DNA of 64,000 nucleotides from Sphingosinicella sp041916975 (GTDB taxonomy: Bacteria > Pseudomonadota > Alphaproteobacteria > Sphingomonadales > Sphingomonadaceae): positions 3,720,001 to 3,784,000 of the forward strand of contig NZ_JAYRYK010000001.1 of assembly GCF_041916975.1 (NCBI RefSeq), read 5' to 3'. Under the pieces are notes generated by a model. It had not been told where the DNA came from, searched no databases, and was given only the letters and a program-made list of their open reading frames with translations. Both the position numbers and the translations under genes were made by a program. Positions 49,523 to 58,149 of this stretch are shown piece by piece. Within the stretch, counting starts at the first letter, position 1, and each line of letters begins with the position of its first letter.

Positions 49523-50025
49523 GCTGCGACCAGCTTCAGCGTATTGGGCTTGGCCTTGGGGAGCGGTTTGTCGGCGGCCTTGGCCATCAGCGCTTGTTTG
49601 CGCGCGAGCATCTCATCGCGCAGTGCGACGAGGTCGACGTCGGTTTTGCGTGCCTGCGCAAACATCCCTTCCGAAGGACGCTCTTCCTCGGCAACGTGGT
49701 GTTTGATCTCCTCGGAGAGCACGGTGACCTTCGCATCGTAAAACTGCTCATCCGGGAACGCGTTCTGAAGTTCGTTCACGAGCACCTTCGCGCCATCATG
49801 CTCAACGTAGCCTTCATCGAGCATGTCATCCTCTATCTTGCCACGCAGCGCGGGATAGAAAATCTCTTCCTCGATCATCGTGTGCACTTTGAGCTCGGTA
49901 CAGATTTCCTGAACGATCTCGCGCTTGCGTTTGCTGTCGCGCGCTTTTTCGAAGGCTTCGAACAATGCTTCGACCTTGCGATGGTCCGCCTTCAGAAGGG
50001 CGATCGCATCGGTGTATTCCGTCAT
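49519..50025 (-). CDS. Hemerythrin HHE domain protein
   Basis: This is a 168-residue cytoplasmic HHE four-helix protein that probably binds a diiron centre. Candidate ligands are in LLKADHRKVEALFEAFE, KVHTMIEEEIFYPAL, VEHDGAKVLVNEL and EIKHHVAEEERPSEG. The last 45 residues are Lys/Ala-rich. Family roles are oxygen, nitric oxide or oxidative stress handling. Start at 50025 has GAGGAGA 7 nt upstream. Overlap with the GT4 gene suggests a stress-responsive operon of hemerythrin, GT4 and GH130. Confidence 0.88.
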   Translation of the reverse strand: MTEYTDAIALLKADHRKVEALFEAFEKARDSKRKREIVQEICTELKVHTMIEEEIFYPALRGKIEDDMLDEGYVEHDGAKVLVNELQNAFPDEQFYDAKVTVLSEEIKHHVAEEERPSEGMFAQARKTDVDLVALRDEMLARKQALMAKAADKPLPKAKPNTLKLVAA

Positions 50026-50229
50026 AGCTGTATCTCCTCGCCGCAAACGGGTCTTGCGAATGCCGAATCATGTTCATGGTGCGGTTGGTCAATCAAACGC
50101 GCGGAGAGCACGGCGTGTTCCCGCGCTTCGCCGCAGCTTCTGCTGCGGCGAACGGAGCAAGGGAGAGCCGCTGCGGGCGAAAGTTTTGCAAGCCGGCGAG
50201 GGTTCGCGCCGTGAGACCTGATTGTCGAG
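50026..50229. other. Intergenic stretch with no gene seen
   Basis: This 204-nt region upstream of the hemerythrin gene presumably holds its promoter. Short reading frames here have no recognisable product or ribosome site. Confidence 0.4.
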
Positions 50230-50621
50230 GAGGGGGAGGCCTTGCCTCGTGACGGCGCCAGCTCTGGCCGCTTGATGGTGAGGGGGCCATGCATCGTCGA
50301 GCGCTACAACGGACATGAGGTGGCCGCGCTCGATGGCGATGGTTTTTTCGATACCGGCGACATCGCGACGATCGACCCGCTCGGCTACATGCAGATCACG
50401 GACCGCGCCAAGGACGTGATCAAATCCGGGGGCGAGTGGATCAGCTCCGTTCAACTCGAACATGCTGCGTTGGGCTGCGAAGGCGTGGCGGAGGCCGCTG
50501 TTGTGGGCATCCCGCATCCTAAATGGGACGAACGCCCGAAGAGTTGCCGCATTCGGCAACCGGAAAAGTGCTGAAAACCGTGCTTCGCGAACGTGTGCGT
50601 GTGCACGTCGAGATCGCTTGA
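50230..50621 (+). pseudogene. Remnant of a fatty acyl-CoA ligase (AlkK-like) gene
   Basis: One frame gives LPRDGASSGRLMVRGPCIVERY, then FFDTGDIATIDPLGYMQITD (family hinge), GGEWISSVQLE and GIPHPKWDERP, the C-terminal third of an AlkK-type ligase. The other frame then supplies LPHSATGKVLKTVLRERV with the catalytic-Lys motif, ending in TGA at 619-621 of the 50 kb block. The join lacks roughly 40-50 residues and shifts frame, and the N-terminal two thirds are absent. It is therefore a double-deleted remnant, not a functional gene. Confidence 0.75.
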
Positions 50622-50825
50622 GCGTGTAAAGGAAACGTAGAAGAAACAGCTGTTTATACAGGGGGCTTACCGGGCCGAGGCAGCCCTTCCGGACTTGCGG
50701 TAAAACAGAACGCTATTGAACGCAGGTGGGCGCGTGGCAGGCACGTGCTTTACTCTTGCGCGGCTATGGGTCTAGTGCAGACTCCATACAGTCAATTGCA
50801 TTCAAGTGCCTGGGAAGGAACAGTC
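50622..50825. promoter_or_regulatory. Upstream region of the second GntR gene
   Basis: This 204-nt gap has CTGTTTATACAG (50650-50661), an imperfect match to the 15-bp element found at 51578 and 60913 (shared TATACAG). It may be an autoregulatory site; the match is weak. No other gene is seen. Confidence 0.3.
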
Positions 50826-51527
50826 GTGGAAGCGCCGACCGCTGCAATGAAGGGCGAGTGGAAAGGAATCGGGAGCCGCCATCGTTCTCTCAACGACGTG
50901 GTGGCCGATGCGCTTCGCGAGGCGATCCTTTCCGGCCAGTTCAAGCCGGGTGACCGTCTTCCGGAGCCGCAGCTCGCCGAAATGTTCGGCGTCTCGCGCA
51001 ATCCGATCCGTGAAGCGCTGCACATCCTCTCCCACGAGGGGCTCATCGAGATCAACCGCCGCAAGGGCGCGCGGGTGCAGATGATGAGCTACGAGGAGGT
51101 TGCGGAAACGATCGAGCTGCGGGCCGAGCTGGAAGGGCTCGGTGCGCGCAACGCGGCAAGGCACTGCGATGCGGCGCTGAAGGCGAAGCTGAGCGCGCTG
51201 CTTGATGCGGGCAATGCGGCGCATGAAACGCAGAACCTTGATGAGTTGCGTGTGCTCAACAATCGCTTCCACCTGGAGCTCGCGGATGCGGGGCGCAATC
51301 GTTACCTCGCGGAGTTCGTGCGGACGCTGCGCGATCGGACGTACTGGCTGTTTTCCGCCAAATCTTACGAGCGTGCGCTCGAATCGTGGATGGAGCACGC
51401 GAACGTGCTGAAGGCCGTGATCGCGGGCGACGAGCAGAAGGCGGCGACGTTGGCGACGGCGCATGTGAAGGGCATTGGTGATGCGCTTCTTGTTGACATT
51501 GCCGCGCGGGAAGCTGCGGACGCCTGA
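50826..51527 (+). CDS. GntR-family regulator (FCD/FadR C-domain), second
   Basis: This is a 233-residue regulator. The winged helix has LNDVVADALREAILSGQFKP and AEMFGVSRNPIREALHILSHEGLI. The FCD domain (TIELRAELEGLGARNAARHC, NNRFHLELADAGRN, HANVLKAVIAGDEQKA) would bind a small acid via a metal. The GTG at 50826 has AAGGA 7 nt upstream; in-frame readings further up lack a site. Two promoters of the neighbouring cluster contain the same GTATAC-centred element, which this protein probably binds. Confidence 0.85.
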   Translation: MEAPTAAMKGEWKGIGSRHRSLNDVVADALREAILSGQFKPGDRLPEPQLAEMFGVSRNPIREALHILSHEGLIEINRRKGARVQMMSYEEVAETIELRAELEGLGARNAARHCDAALKAKLSALLDAGNAAHETQNLDELRVLNNRFHLELADAGRNRYLAEFVRTLRDRTYWLFSAKSYERALESWMEHANVLKAVIAGDEQKAATLATAHVKGIGDALLVDIAAREAADA

Positions 51528-51561
51528 TCGCTGATACGGTCGACTGATACGGTGCGGGTGC

Positions 51562-51593
51562 TTGACACCCGCGGTTCGTGTATACAGTATGCT
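51562..51593 (+). promoter_or_regulatory. Promoter with GntR-type element GTGTATACAGTATGC
   Basis: TTGACA (51562-51567) is a consensus -35. The 15-bp element GTGTATACAGTATGC (51578-51592) covers the -10 region (CAGTAT at 17-nt spacing or TATGCT at 20). The inner TGTATACA is palindromic. The identical 15-mer lies in the promoter of the diiron-protein gene at 60913-60927 on the other side of the cluster. Confidence 0.7.
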
Positions 51594-51626
51594 TTCACTG
51601 TCCGTTGTCCGATTCAGGGGAAAATC

Positions 51627-52097
51627 GTGATCACCAAGAACGTGCTGAGCCTGGCCGAAGCCGAGCTGCTGCTCGATGCTGCGCAGAAGAAATCCGAGGA
51701 ACTGGGGGGGATTCACGTCATCTGCATCGCGGATGACGCGGGCTATCCGATCGCGCTGCGCCGGCTAGACAAGGGCAAGGTGACGAGCGTGCAGATCGCC
51801 GAGAACAAGGCGTTCACCGCCGCCGCGCACCGCCGCGTGACGCATACGTTCACGAACACCTACCCGGGCGAGGAGGCGTGGGGCATCTTCACGCAGCACG
51901 GCGGCCGCATCACCGTGTTCGTGGGCGGCTACCCAATCTACGTGGACGGCAAGGTCGTCGGCGGCATCGGCGTTTCGGGCGGCAATGGCGAGCAGGACAT
52001 CGCGGTGTGCGAAACGGCGATCGAGGCGTTCGCGGAGCACATGCGCCAAACAGGCGGCGGCGTCGTGACCATTCCGGAGCAGGCGAAGAAGGCATGA
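51627..52097 (+). CDS. GlcG/HbpS-family (DUF336) protein, cytoplasmic
   Basis: This is a 156-residue DUF336 protein without a signal peptide, unlike the copy at 33965-34453. Core segments are VICIADDAGYPIALRRLDKGKV, KAFTAAAHRRVT, GGYPIYVDGKVVGGIGVSGGNGEQD and the final ETAIEAFAEHM. The GTG start has CAGGGG 6 nt upstream. It overlaps the aldehyde dehydrogenase by ATGA. Members recur in catabolic operons and may bind a small aromatic, a cofactor or haem; the reaction is undefined. Confidence 0.83.
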   Translation: MITKNVLSLAEAELLLDAAQKKSEELGGIHVICIADDAGYPIALRRLDKGKVTSVQIAENKAFTAAAHRRVTHTFTNTYPGEEAWGIFTQHGGRITVFVGGYPIYVDGKVVGGIGVSGGNGEQDIAVCETAIEAFAEHMRQTGGGVVTIPEQAKKA

Positions 52098-53542
52098 GTG
52101 CTTTTCTGAATTTCATCGGCGGCGCATGGGTTGCCGCCGCTGACGGCGCGACGTTCGAGCGGCGCAACCCGGCGGACGGCAGCGATCTCGTCGGGCTGTT
52201 TCCGAAATCGTCGCCCGCCGATGCCGCCGCAGCGGTCGCCGGGCTGCAGAAGGGCTGGCGCGCGTGGGCCGCGACGAACCCGGAAGTGCGCGTCGAGGTT
52301 CTGAACCGCGCCGCCGACATCATCCTGACGCGTGTCGACGATCTGGCGCGGGAACTGACCCGCGAGGAGGGCAAGACGCTCGCGTCCGCCGCGACCGAAT
52401 GGAAGCGCGTGGCGGCGAACTTCCGCCTCTACGCGGGCGAGGCGCTGCGCACGCGCGGGGAGACGTTCCCGGTCGCGGACAGCATGGTATATTCTGTGCG
52501 GGAGCCGGTGGGCATCGTGCTCGTCATCACGCCGTGGAACTTCCCGGTGTCGCTCCCGTCACGCAAGATCGGGCCGGCGCTCGCGACCGGCAATGGCGTG
52601 CTGTTCAAGCCTTCGGAAATCTCGCCCCTCTCGGGTCAGCGTATGGTCGAGATCCTGCTTGAAGCCGGTGTGCCAGCCGGAACCATAGCACTGGTACAAG
52701 GCCACGGCCCCGAACTTGGAAACGCGCTTGTCGAAGCGCCTTCCGTGCGGGCCGTCACCTTCACCGGCTCCTATGCGACCGGCTGCGCCATCCACCGTGC
52801 CGCCGGCCCGGACAAACGCCTGCAGCTCGAAATGGGCGGCAAGAATCCGTGCATCGTGCTTGCCGACGCGGACGCGGACAAGGCCGCGAAGATCATCGTG
52901 CAGGGCGCCTTCTCGCTGACGGGGCAGGCGTGCACTGCAACCAGTCGCGCGATCATCGTGGGCGACATCTATGATGCGATCGTCGAGAAGGTGGTCGCGG
53001 CGGCGAAGGGGTTCGTGCTCGGCAGCGGGCTCGATGCCGCGACGACGATGGGGCCGGTGGCCACGCGCGCGCAGTACGACAAGGTGCGCGATATGATCGC
53101 GGTCGGCAAGGCGGAAGGGCTGAAAATGCTCGCCGGGCCGGACGATCTTCCTGATCTCGATGAGACGAAGGGCGGGTTCTTCATTCCGCCGACGGTGTTC
53201 GTGGACGTGCCGCCGTCTTCGCGGCTGGCGCGCGAGGAAATCTTCGGCCCCGTGCTCGCCTTCCACCGGGCGGCGAACTACGCCGAAGCGGTCGCGCTTG
53301 CGAACGACGTGGAATACGGCCTTGCCGCATCGATCGTTACGCGCGATCTCTCCTCGATCCTCTCGTACGCGAAGGATATCGAGGCGGGCATCATCAAGGT
53401 GAACAGCGCCACGGGCGGCGTCGCCGGCACGGCGCCCTTCGGCGGCATCAAGCATTCGAGCAACCAGACGTACAAGGAACAGGCCGGGCATGGCGTCATG
53501 GACTTCTACACGCTCACCAAGGCGGTCTATCTCGGCGCGTAA
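52094..53542 (+). CDS. NAD(P)-dependent aldehyde dehydrogenase
   Basis: This is a 482-residue aldehyde dehydrogenase. It has ITPWNFPVSLPSRKIGPALA with the oxyanion Asn, the general base in LEMGGKNP, the nucleophile in GQACTATSR and EEIFGPVLAF near the C-terminus. The closest feel is to 2-oxoglutarate semialdehyde or other hydrophilic semialdehyde dehydrogenases, because the C-terminal end GGVAGTAPFGGIKHSSNQTYKEQ keeps that subgroup pattern. It would oxidise an aldehyde produced by this cluster, possibly after oxidative C-N or C-C cleavage. Confidence 0.87.
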   Translation: MSAFLNFIGGAWVAAADGATFERRNPADGSDLVGLFPKSSPADAAAAVAGLQKGWRAWAATNPEVRVEVLNRAADIILTRVDDLARELTREEGKTLASAATEWKRVAANFRLYAGEALRTRGETFPVADSMVYSVREPVGIVLVITPWNFPVSLPSRKIGPALATGNGVLFKPSEISPLSGQRMVEILLEAGVPAGTIALVQGHGPELGNALVEAPSVRAVTFTGSYATGCAIHRAAGPDKRLQLEMGGKNPCIVLADADADKAAKIIVQGAFSLTGQACTATSRAIIVGDIYDAIVEKVVAAAKGFVLGSGLDAATTMGPVATRAQYDKVRDMIAVGKAEGLKMLAGPDDLPDLDETKGGFFIPPTVFVDVPPSSRLAREEIFGPVLAFHRAANYAEAVALANDVEYGLAASIVTRDLSSILSYAKDIEAGIIKVNSATGGVAGTAPFGGIKHSSNQTYKEQAGHGVMDFYTLTKAVYLGA

Positions 53543-53560
53543 CACCCGGCTGCGTTCGCC

Positions 53561-54319
53561 ATGCTGAGCGGCATTGCCGCCAGCCTTCCGCCTGTCGACT
53601 GGACGCTCCTCACGCTTGCGGCGTTCGCCGTGCTCGTGGGCGCTGTCGTGCAGGGATCGAGCGGGATGGGGCTTGGCCTCGTTTCCGCGCCTGCGCTCAT
53701 CATCATCGATCCGAACCTCGGGCCGGGGCCGGTTCTGGTCCTTACCGTCATTCTCTCGTCGGTGATGATCTGGCGCGAGTTCGGCTCGATCGACCGGCCC
53801 GGCCTTGCGATTTCCTTTTCCGGCCGCGTCGTCGGCTCGGTGGTCGCGGGCGCGATCTACAGCCTGTTGCCGCTCTCCGCCTATGAGCTGGTGTTCGGCG
53901 TCCTCATCCTCGGCGCCGTGCTGCTGAGCGTGTTCGGCGGGCGTATCGAGCGCACGCCGCGCAATCTCGTGTTCGCAGGGTTCACCTCCGGGATCATGGG
54001 CACGCTGACGTCCGCCGGTTCACCGACGATCGCGCTCGTCTATCAGAAATCGGGCGGGCCGGTGATCCGGGCGACGCTTTCGGCCTTCTTCCTGCTGAGT
54101 TCGATGTTCTCGCTGCTCGTGCTGATCGTGATCGGCAAGTTCGGCATGAAGCAGCTGACGGCGACGGCGGCATATGTGCCGGTGATGCTGGTGGGTTTCG
54201 CGCTTTCGAACCTCGTTGTCCGGCACGTTTCGAACGATGCCGTCCGGCGTTTCGTTCTCGTGCTTTCCGGCGCTTCGGCACTGGTGCTGATCGCCCGGGC
54301 GATGGTGAGCATCCTGTGA
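53561..54319 (+). CDS. TSUP (TauE/SafE) family membrane exporter
   Basis: This is a 252-residue protein with about eight hydrophobic segments. It has the TSUP repeat pattern: QGSSGMGLGLVSAP in the first half and FTSGIMGTLTSAGSPTIALVY in the second. Members move sulfite, sulfoacetate or small organic anions. It overlaps the SDR gene by GTGA and follows the aldehyde dehydrogenase. If the cluster handles a sulfonated or acidic compound it would export the leftover anion, which is an inference. Confidence 0.82.
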   Translation: MLSGIAASLPPVDWTLLTLAAFAVLVGAVVQGSSGMGLGLVSAPALIIIDPNLGPGPVLVLTVILSSVMIWREFGSIDRPGLAISFSGRVVGSVVAGAIYSLLPLSAYELVFGVLILGAVLLSVFGGRIERTPRNLVFAGFTSGIMGTLTSAGSPTIALVYQKSGGPVIRATLSAFFLLSSMFSLLVLIVIGKFGMKQLTATAAYVPVMLVGFALSNLVVRHVSNDAVRRFVLVLSGASALVLIARAMVSIL

Positions 54320-55083
54320 CGGACGCCTGCGTTACGCTGATCACCGGCGCGGCGAGCGGCATCGGCGCAGCGACCGCGCGCCGGATCGCGGGAACGGGAA
54401 CGCGCCTGCTGCTGCACGCAAGCGGGCGCACGGAAGCGAAAATCCGTGCGTTGAATGACCTGGCGGAGACACTGCGGAGCGGGGGCACGCCCGTTGAAAC
54501 CGTGTTCGCGGATTTCGACACGCCGGGTGCGGCGCAGACTGTGGTGGATGTCGCGCTTGCCCGTTTCGGCAGGCTGGACGCGCTCGTCGCCAATGCAGGT
54601 TTCGCGGATCGGACGCCGCTTCGGCAGGCGGCGCCCGAAACGCTGAGCCGGTCGCTGCGCGGTATGACCGAAGCCTTCTTCGCGCTGGCGACCGCCGCCG
54701 CCGAACCGCTCGCGCGCGGAGGCGCGGGGCGCATCGTGGCGATCAGTTCGTTCGTGGCGCATCGCTTCGCGGAAGGCGAATTGTTCCCGGTGACGGCCGC
54801 TGCCAAGGCGGGGATCGAAGCGATGGCGAAAGCGCTCGCCGTCGAACTCGGGCCGGAGGGCGTTACGGTGAACTGTGTCGTTCCCGGCTACACGCGCAAG
54901 GATGCGACCGGGCATCGCGCCATGTCCGCCGAAGCGATGGAGGCGATGGCGGCCAGAACGCCGACGCGGCGCATCGCGGAACCGGACGACGTGGCTGCGC
55001 TCGTGGCGTTCCTGCTCGGCGCGGACGCCCGGCAGATCACAGGGCAGTGTATCCACGTCGATGGGGGGCTTTGCCTCGGTTAG
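54316..55083 (+). CDS. Short-chain dehydrogenase/reductase
   Basis: This is a 255-residue SDR with the nucleotide loop TGAASGIGAAT, LVANAG and the region ISSFVAHRF. The usual catalytic Tyr-x3-Lys reads VTAAAKAG: Lys is present but the Tyr is replaced by Thr, so the catalytic mechanism may be altered. The GTG start overlaps the TSUP stop. It is convergent with the gamma-glutamyltransferase-like gene. It may reduce or oxidise an intermediate, or have a non-catalytic role. Confidence 0.83.
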   Translation: MTDACVTLITGAASGIGAATARRIAGTGTRLLLHASGRTEAKIRALNDLAETLRSGGTPVETVFADFDTPGAAQTVVDVALARFGRLDALVANAGFADRTPLRQAAPETLSRSLRGMTEAFFALATAAAEPLARGGAGRIVAISSFVAHRFAEGELFPVTAAAKAGIEAMAKALAVELGPEGVTVNCVVPGYTRKDATGHRAMSAEAMEAMAARTPTRRIAEPDDVAALVAFLLGADARQITGQCIHVDGGLCLG

Positions 55084-55116
55084 CGCTGTTCCGTTTCAGG
55101 TTGAATCGAAAAAGCC

Positions 55117-56616
55117 CTAAAGCGCGACGCAGGCACCGACGGTGCGTGGGTCTGCTGCCGCGGCTGTACCCTCATCCGGCGAGCGGCGGAGGATCTGCAT
55201 GGCCGATCGTGTCGCCCAGCGATCCACGGTCTGAACGGCGGGCGCGGCGGCGGCGAAATTCGTGAGGGTTTGCGCGTCGAAACCCTCCTCGACGATCACG
55301 GAGTCATCGCCCGGTTTCCATTCCCAGCGCGGCGCGGCAATCAGGCGGCCGACATGGGTTTCGCCTGCACCGATGCGTGCGAGCGTCTGCGCGTTCCACG
55401 GCATCTGGTTGGCGCCGCCGGGGGTGGCGCCGAGGAAGCGGGTGCCGTCTGCCTTCCCGACCGCCCACGCGTGCAGCGTTGTCGCCGGGCGGCGTCCGGC
55501 TTCCGGGAAATTCGGGTGACCCGGCGTGCTGTTGAAACCGCGCCCGGCGCGGTTGGCGAGGATCAGATCGAAATCGCCGACGATGATGCCGCTGCCGAAG
55601 CGCGGGTAGGAATTCGAATGGATCACGGTGACCATCGTGCCGTCCGCGTCCACGGCGGAGACCATCGACGTGCCCGACAGGCCGGAGAGTTCGCGCCGCC
55701 GCTTCGCGATCGCCGCGACGGCGTGGCGGTAGACTTCGGGCTGCGATGCGGCCGTCTCCGCATCGAGCCCGGCCACGGCATCGGCGAGCGACGCGCCGTG
55801 CGTGGGGAGCGGGGTAACGAACAGGTCGTGTCCGCAAAGCTTTGCCTGCGCGGCGTCTGCCCAATCCGCGCTCGCGCTCATCAGGTCGGCGGCGGTCACG
55901 ATGCCGCCTGCCTCGGCAATGCGTGCGACGACGGCGTTTCCAACCGGACCGCCGAAGAAGCCTTCGCGCCGTTCGACGAGTTCGCCGATCATACGCGCCA
56001 TGCCGGGCAGGCGCATCGTCGTTCCCGGTGGGATCACCTTGCCGCCCGGATAATAGACGGTGCCCGCCGGGTTCATGGACGCGACGAGCGCGCGGGCCTC
56101 TTCCGACAGCACCGAGCAGATGCGTGACCAGGCAAAGCCGCGCCGCGCGAGATCGATCGCGGGGGCGGCGAGGTCGCCCAGCGGCAGGCGCCCGCGCGCC
56201 GCGAGCGCGAGATAGCCCATGGGCGCGGCGGGCACGCCGATCGATGTGGGGCCGGTTTCTTCCATTGCGCCGCGCGCCGCGACATCGGCGAGCCCGGCGG
56301 GTGCGCCGCCGATGGCGAGGAGCGCTTCGGGCGCGCTCTGCTCCGGCGCCCATGCGAGCGCGATCAGGTCTCCGCCGAGCCCGCATTTCGGAGGCAGCAG
56401 CACGGTTTCGGCGAGCGCGGCAGCGACCACGGCATCATAGGCGTTGCCGCCCGCGCGCAATGTTTCGGCACCGATGAGGGCGGCGGTCGGCGCGGCGGCT
56501 GCGACGATGCCCCATTCGCCGCGCGCCTGGCACTGCTCCGCCATGATCGCTTCGGCGCCTGTTTCACGCCAGCGGACGGTACTGGCTGCGCTCGATCCAT
56601 CGTCGCCTTTTGCCAT
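55117..56616 (-). CDS. Gamma-glutamyltransferase-family protein without signal peptide
   Basis: This 499-residue Ntn-hydrolase of the GGT family has the family N-terminus (GIVAAAAPTAALIGAETLRAGG, DAVVAAAL). The self-cleavage/nucleophile Thr316 lies in SGTSMVSAVD, corresponding to the usual TTHYSVVD, and FGSGIIVGDF and GGANQMPW match later family segments. No signal peptide is seen, although GGTs are usually exported. A start at 56544 is also possible. It may hydrolyse a gamma-glutamyl or other amide conjugate inside the cell. It follows the permease gene by 10 nt. Confidence 0.82.
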   Translation of the reverse strand: MAKGDDGSSAASTVRWRETGAEAIMAEQCQARGEWGIVAAAAPTAALIGAETLRAGGNAYDAVVAAALAETVLLPPKCGLGGDLIALAWAPEQSAPEALLAIGGAPAGLADVAARGAMEETGPTSIGVPAAPMGYLALAARGRLPLGDLAAPAIDLARRGFAWSRICSVLSEEARALVASMNPAGTVYYPGGKVIPPGTTMRLPGMARMIGELVERREGFFGGPVGNAVVARIAEAGGIVTAADLMSASADWADAAQAKLCGHDLFVTPLPTHGASLADAVAGLDAETAASQPEVYRHAVAAIAKRRRELSGLSGTSMVSAVDADGTMVTVIHSNSYPRFGSGIIVGDFDLILANRAGRGFNSTPGHPNFPEAGRRPATTLHAWAVGKADGTRFLGATPGGANQMPWNAQTLARIGAGETHVGRLIAAPRWEWKPGDDSVIVEEGFDAQTLTNFAAAAPAVQTVDRWATRSAMQILRRSPDEGTAAAADPRTVGACVAL

Positions 56617-56626
56617 TTCCGCTATC

Positions 56627-58069
56627 CTATTCCAGCATCAGCGCGGCGACGATGCCGACGGTGAGCAGGCCGAGGAACACGGGGATGAGATTGCGGCGGG
56701 CAAGCTCCTCCGGCGAGACGCCGGCGATGCCCGCGACGGCGCAGACACCCGACCACGGGATGATGGTGCCGCCGCCGACCCAGACGCTCGCGATCTGCCC
56801 GGCACCCGCGAGGATCGCGACGTTTTCGGGCGATACGCCCGCGAGCGCGGCGCTGAGCGCGCCGGTGAGCGGCAGGCCCGAAAAGCCCGATCCTTCCACG
56901 CCGGACAGCATCCCGATGAGGAGGATGCCGAAGGCGAGCAGGGTGGTGTTGCCCTCTATGCTTTCGCCGACGATGCGACCGACATCCATCAGATAACCGG
57001 GCGTGCCGTCGCCAAGCACGGTGATCGCGTGCTTTGGATCGCCGAGCAGGAAGAAGGCGACGATGGGGATAACGGGCGCGAAGATGCGGATGGCGAAGAG
57101 GAAGCCCTCCGTCAGGTGGATGACGATGCCTTCGAGAGCACGGTGGCCTTCATGCGCGAGGCTCGCAAGGATGAGAAGGCCGACGGCGGTGCCGCCGAGA
57201 AGCGCGGTCGCATCGCTGCCGTAGATCGCCTTGTCGGGCGTGAACACGGCCCGGTAGATCATCAGCGCGCCGACGCCGAGCAGCACGAGCGGCACGCAGA
57301 AAGCGAGCAGGCGGCTGAACCGGCCGGGCACGGGCGGGGCGCCTGCGGTGACGACGACGCTGACCGAGATCGAGATCGCCGGGCCCTCCTCGAGGCGGCC
57401 TTTGCGCATATCCCGGTGCAGGAGCAGCGCGGCCACCGCGAACGCGACGACGCCGAGGATCGTGGAGAACAGCGACGTGTAGGGCATCACCGCGCTCGAC
57501 GGCAGATTCGCGGCGCTGGCGCTGATGCGGGTCGCGGCCTGGATCACGGGATCGGCGGAAAGCGCCATGCCGTGCCCGGCGATGTTCATGGCGACCGCGG
57601 CGCCCATCGCGGGGAGGCCGACACGGGCAGCGACGGGGATCAGCACCGTGCCGATCAGCGCCACGGCGGGCGAGGGCCAGAAGAACACCGACGCGATGTA
57701 CATGGCCGCGCCGATCACGAAGAACGCCGACCACGGCCCGACCATGAACTTGCGCAGCGGCGCGACCATCATCTCGTCGACACCCTGCGCCTGCAGCGAA
57801 CGCAGCATGGCGAGCATCAGCGCGATCAGCAGCACGATGTCGAAGAGCTGCGTGCCCGACATCAGCATCGCCTTGAACACGCTCTGCACGGCAAAGATCG
57901 TGCGATCCACCGCACCGGTTCCGGCGTTCACGGACTGGAAGCCCAGCGCCACGATGCCGAGGATCGACAGGATGATCACGCCGCGGCGAAACGCCATGGC
58001 CAGAATGATTGCAACGACCACCAGAACGAATGTCCAGTGCGCAGGCGTCATGCCCATACTCAACACCAC
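56627..58069 (-). CDS. Multi-spanning permease of an ion-transporter-like family
   Basis: This is an integral membrane protein of about 480 residues with 11-12 hydrophobic segments. Glycine-rich re-entrant-type loops occur near the middle (FFWPSPAVALIG, MNIAGHGMALSADPVI) and C-terminus (SGVEGSGFSGLPLTG, GGGTIIPWSGVCAVAG). It resembles organic-anion or gluconate-type symporters of the ion-transporter superfamily, but I cannot name the family. The start is uncertain among GTG 58069, GTG 58066, TTG 58063 and ATG 58057, all after AGGGGG. It probably imports the substrate of the diiron/Rieske system. Confidence 0.75.
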   Translation of the reverse strand: MVLSMGMTPAHWTFVLVVVAIILAMAFRRGVIILSILGIVALGFQSVNAGTGAVDRTIFAVQSVFKAMLMSGTQLFDIVLLIALMLAMLRSLQAQGVDEMMVAPLRKFMVGPWSAFFVIGAAMYIASVFFWPSPAVALIGTVLIPVAARVGLPAMGAAVAMNIAGHGMALSADPVIQAATRISASAANLPSSAVMPYTSLFSTILGVVAFAVAALLLHRDMRKGRLEEGPAISISVSVVVTAGAPPVPGRFSRLLAFCVPLVLLGVGALMIYRAVFTPDKAIYGSDATALLGGTAVGLLILASLAHEGHRALEGIVIHLTEGFLFAIRIFAPVIPIVAFFLLGDPKHAITVLGDGTPGYLMDVGRIVGESIEGNTTLLAFGILLIGMLSGVEGSGFSGLPLTGALSAALAGVSPENVAILAGAGQIASVWVGGGTIIPWSGVCAVAGIAGVSPEELARRNLIPVFLGLLTVGIVAALMLE

Positions 58070-58149
58070 CGCCCCCTTTTTCCGGCCCTCCGCAGGTCCG
58101 GCCCTCTCTCGGGTTGGTTTGTATGCTCGCTATTTTTTTGTTCGGTAAC

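Noticed and set aside
58121..58126. Half match (GTATGC) to the GntR element upstream of the permease gene
   Set aside because: Only six bases agree and the GTATAC centre is absent.
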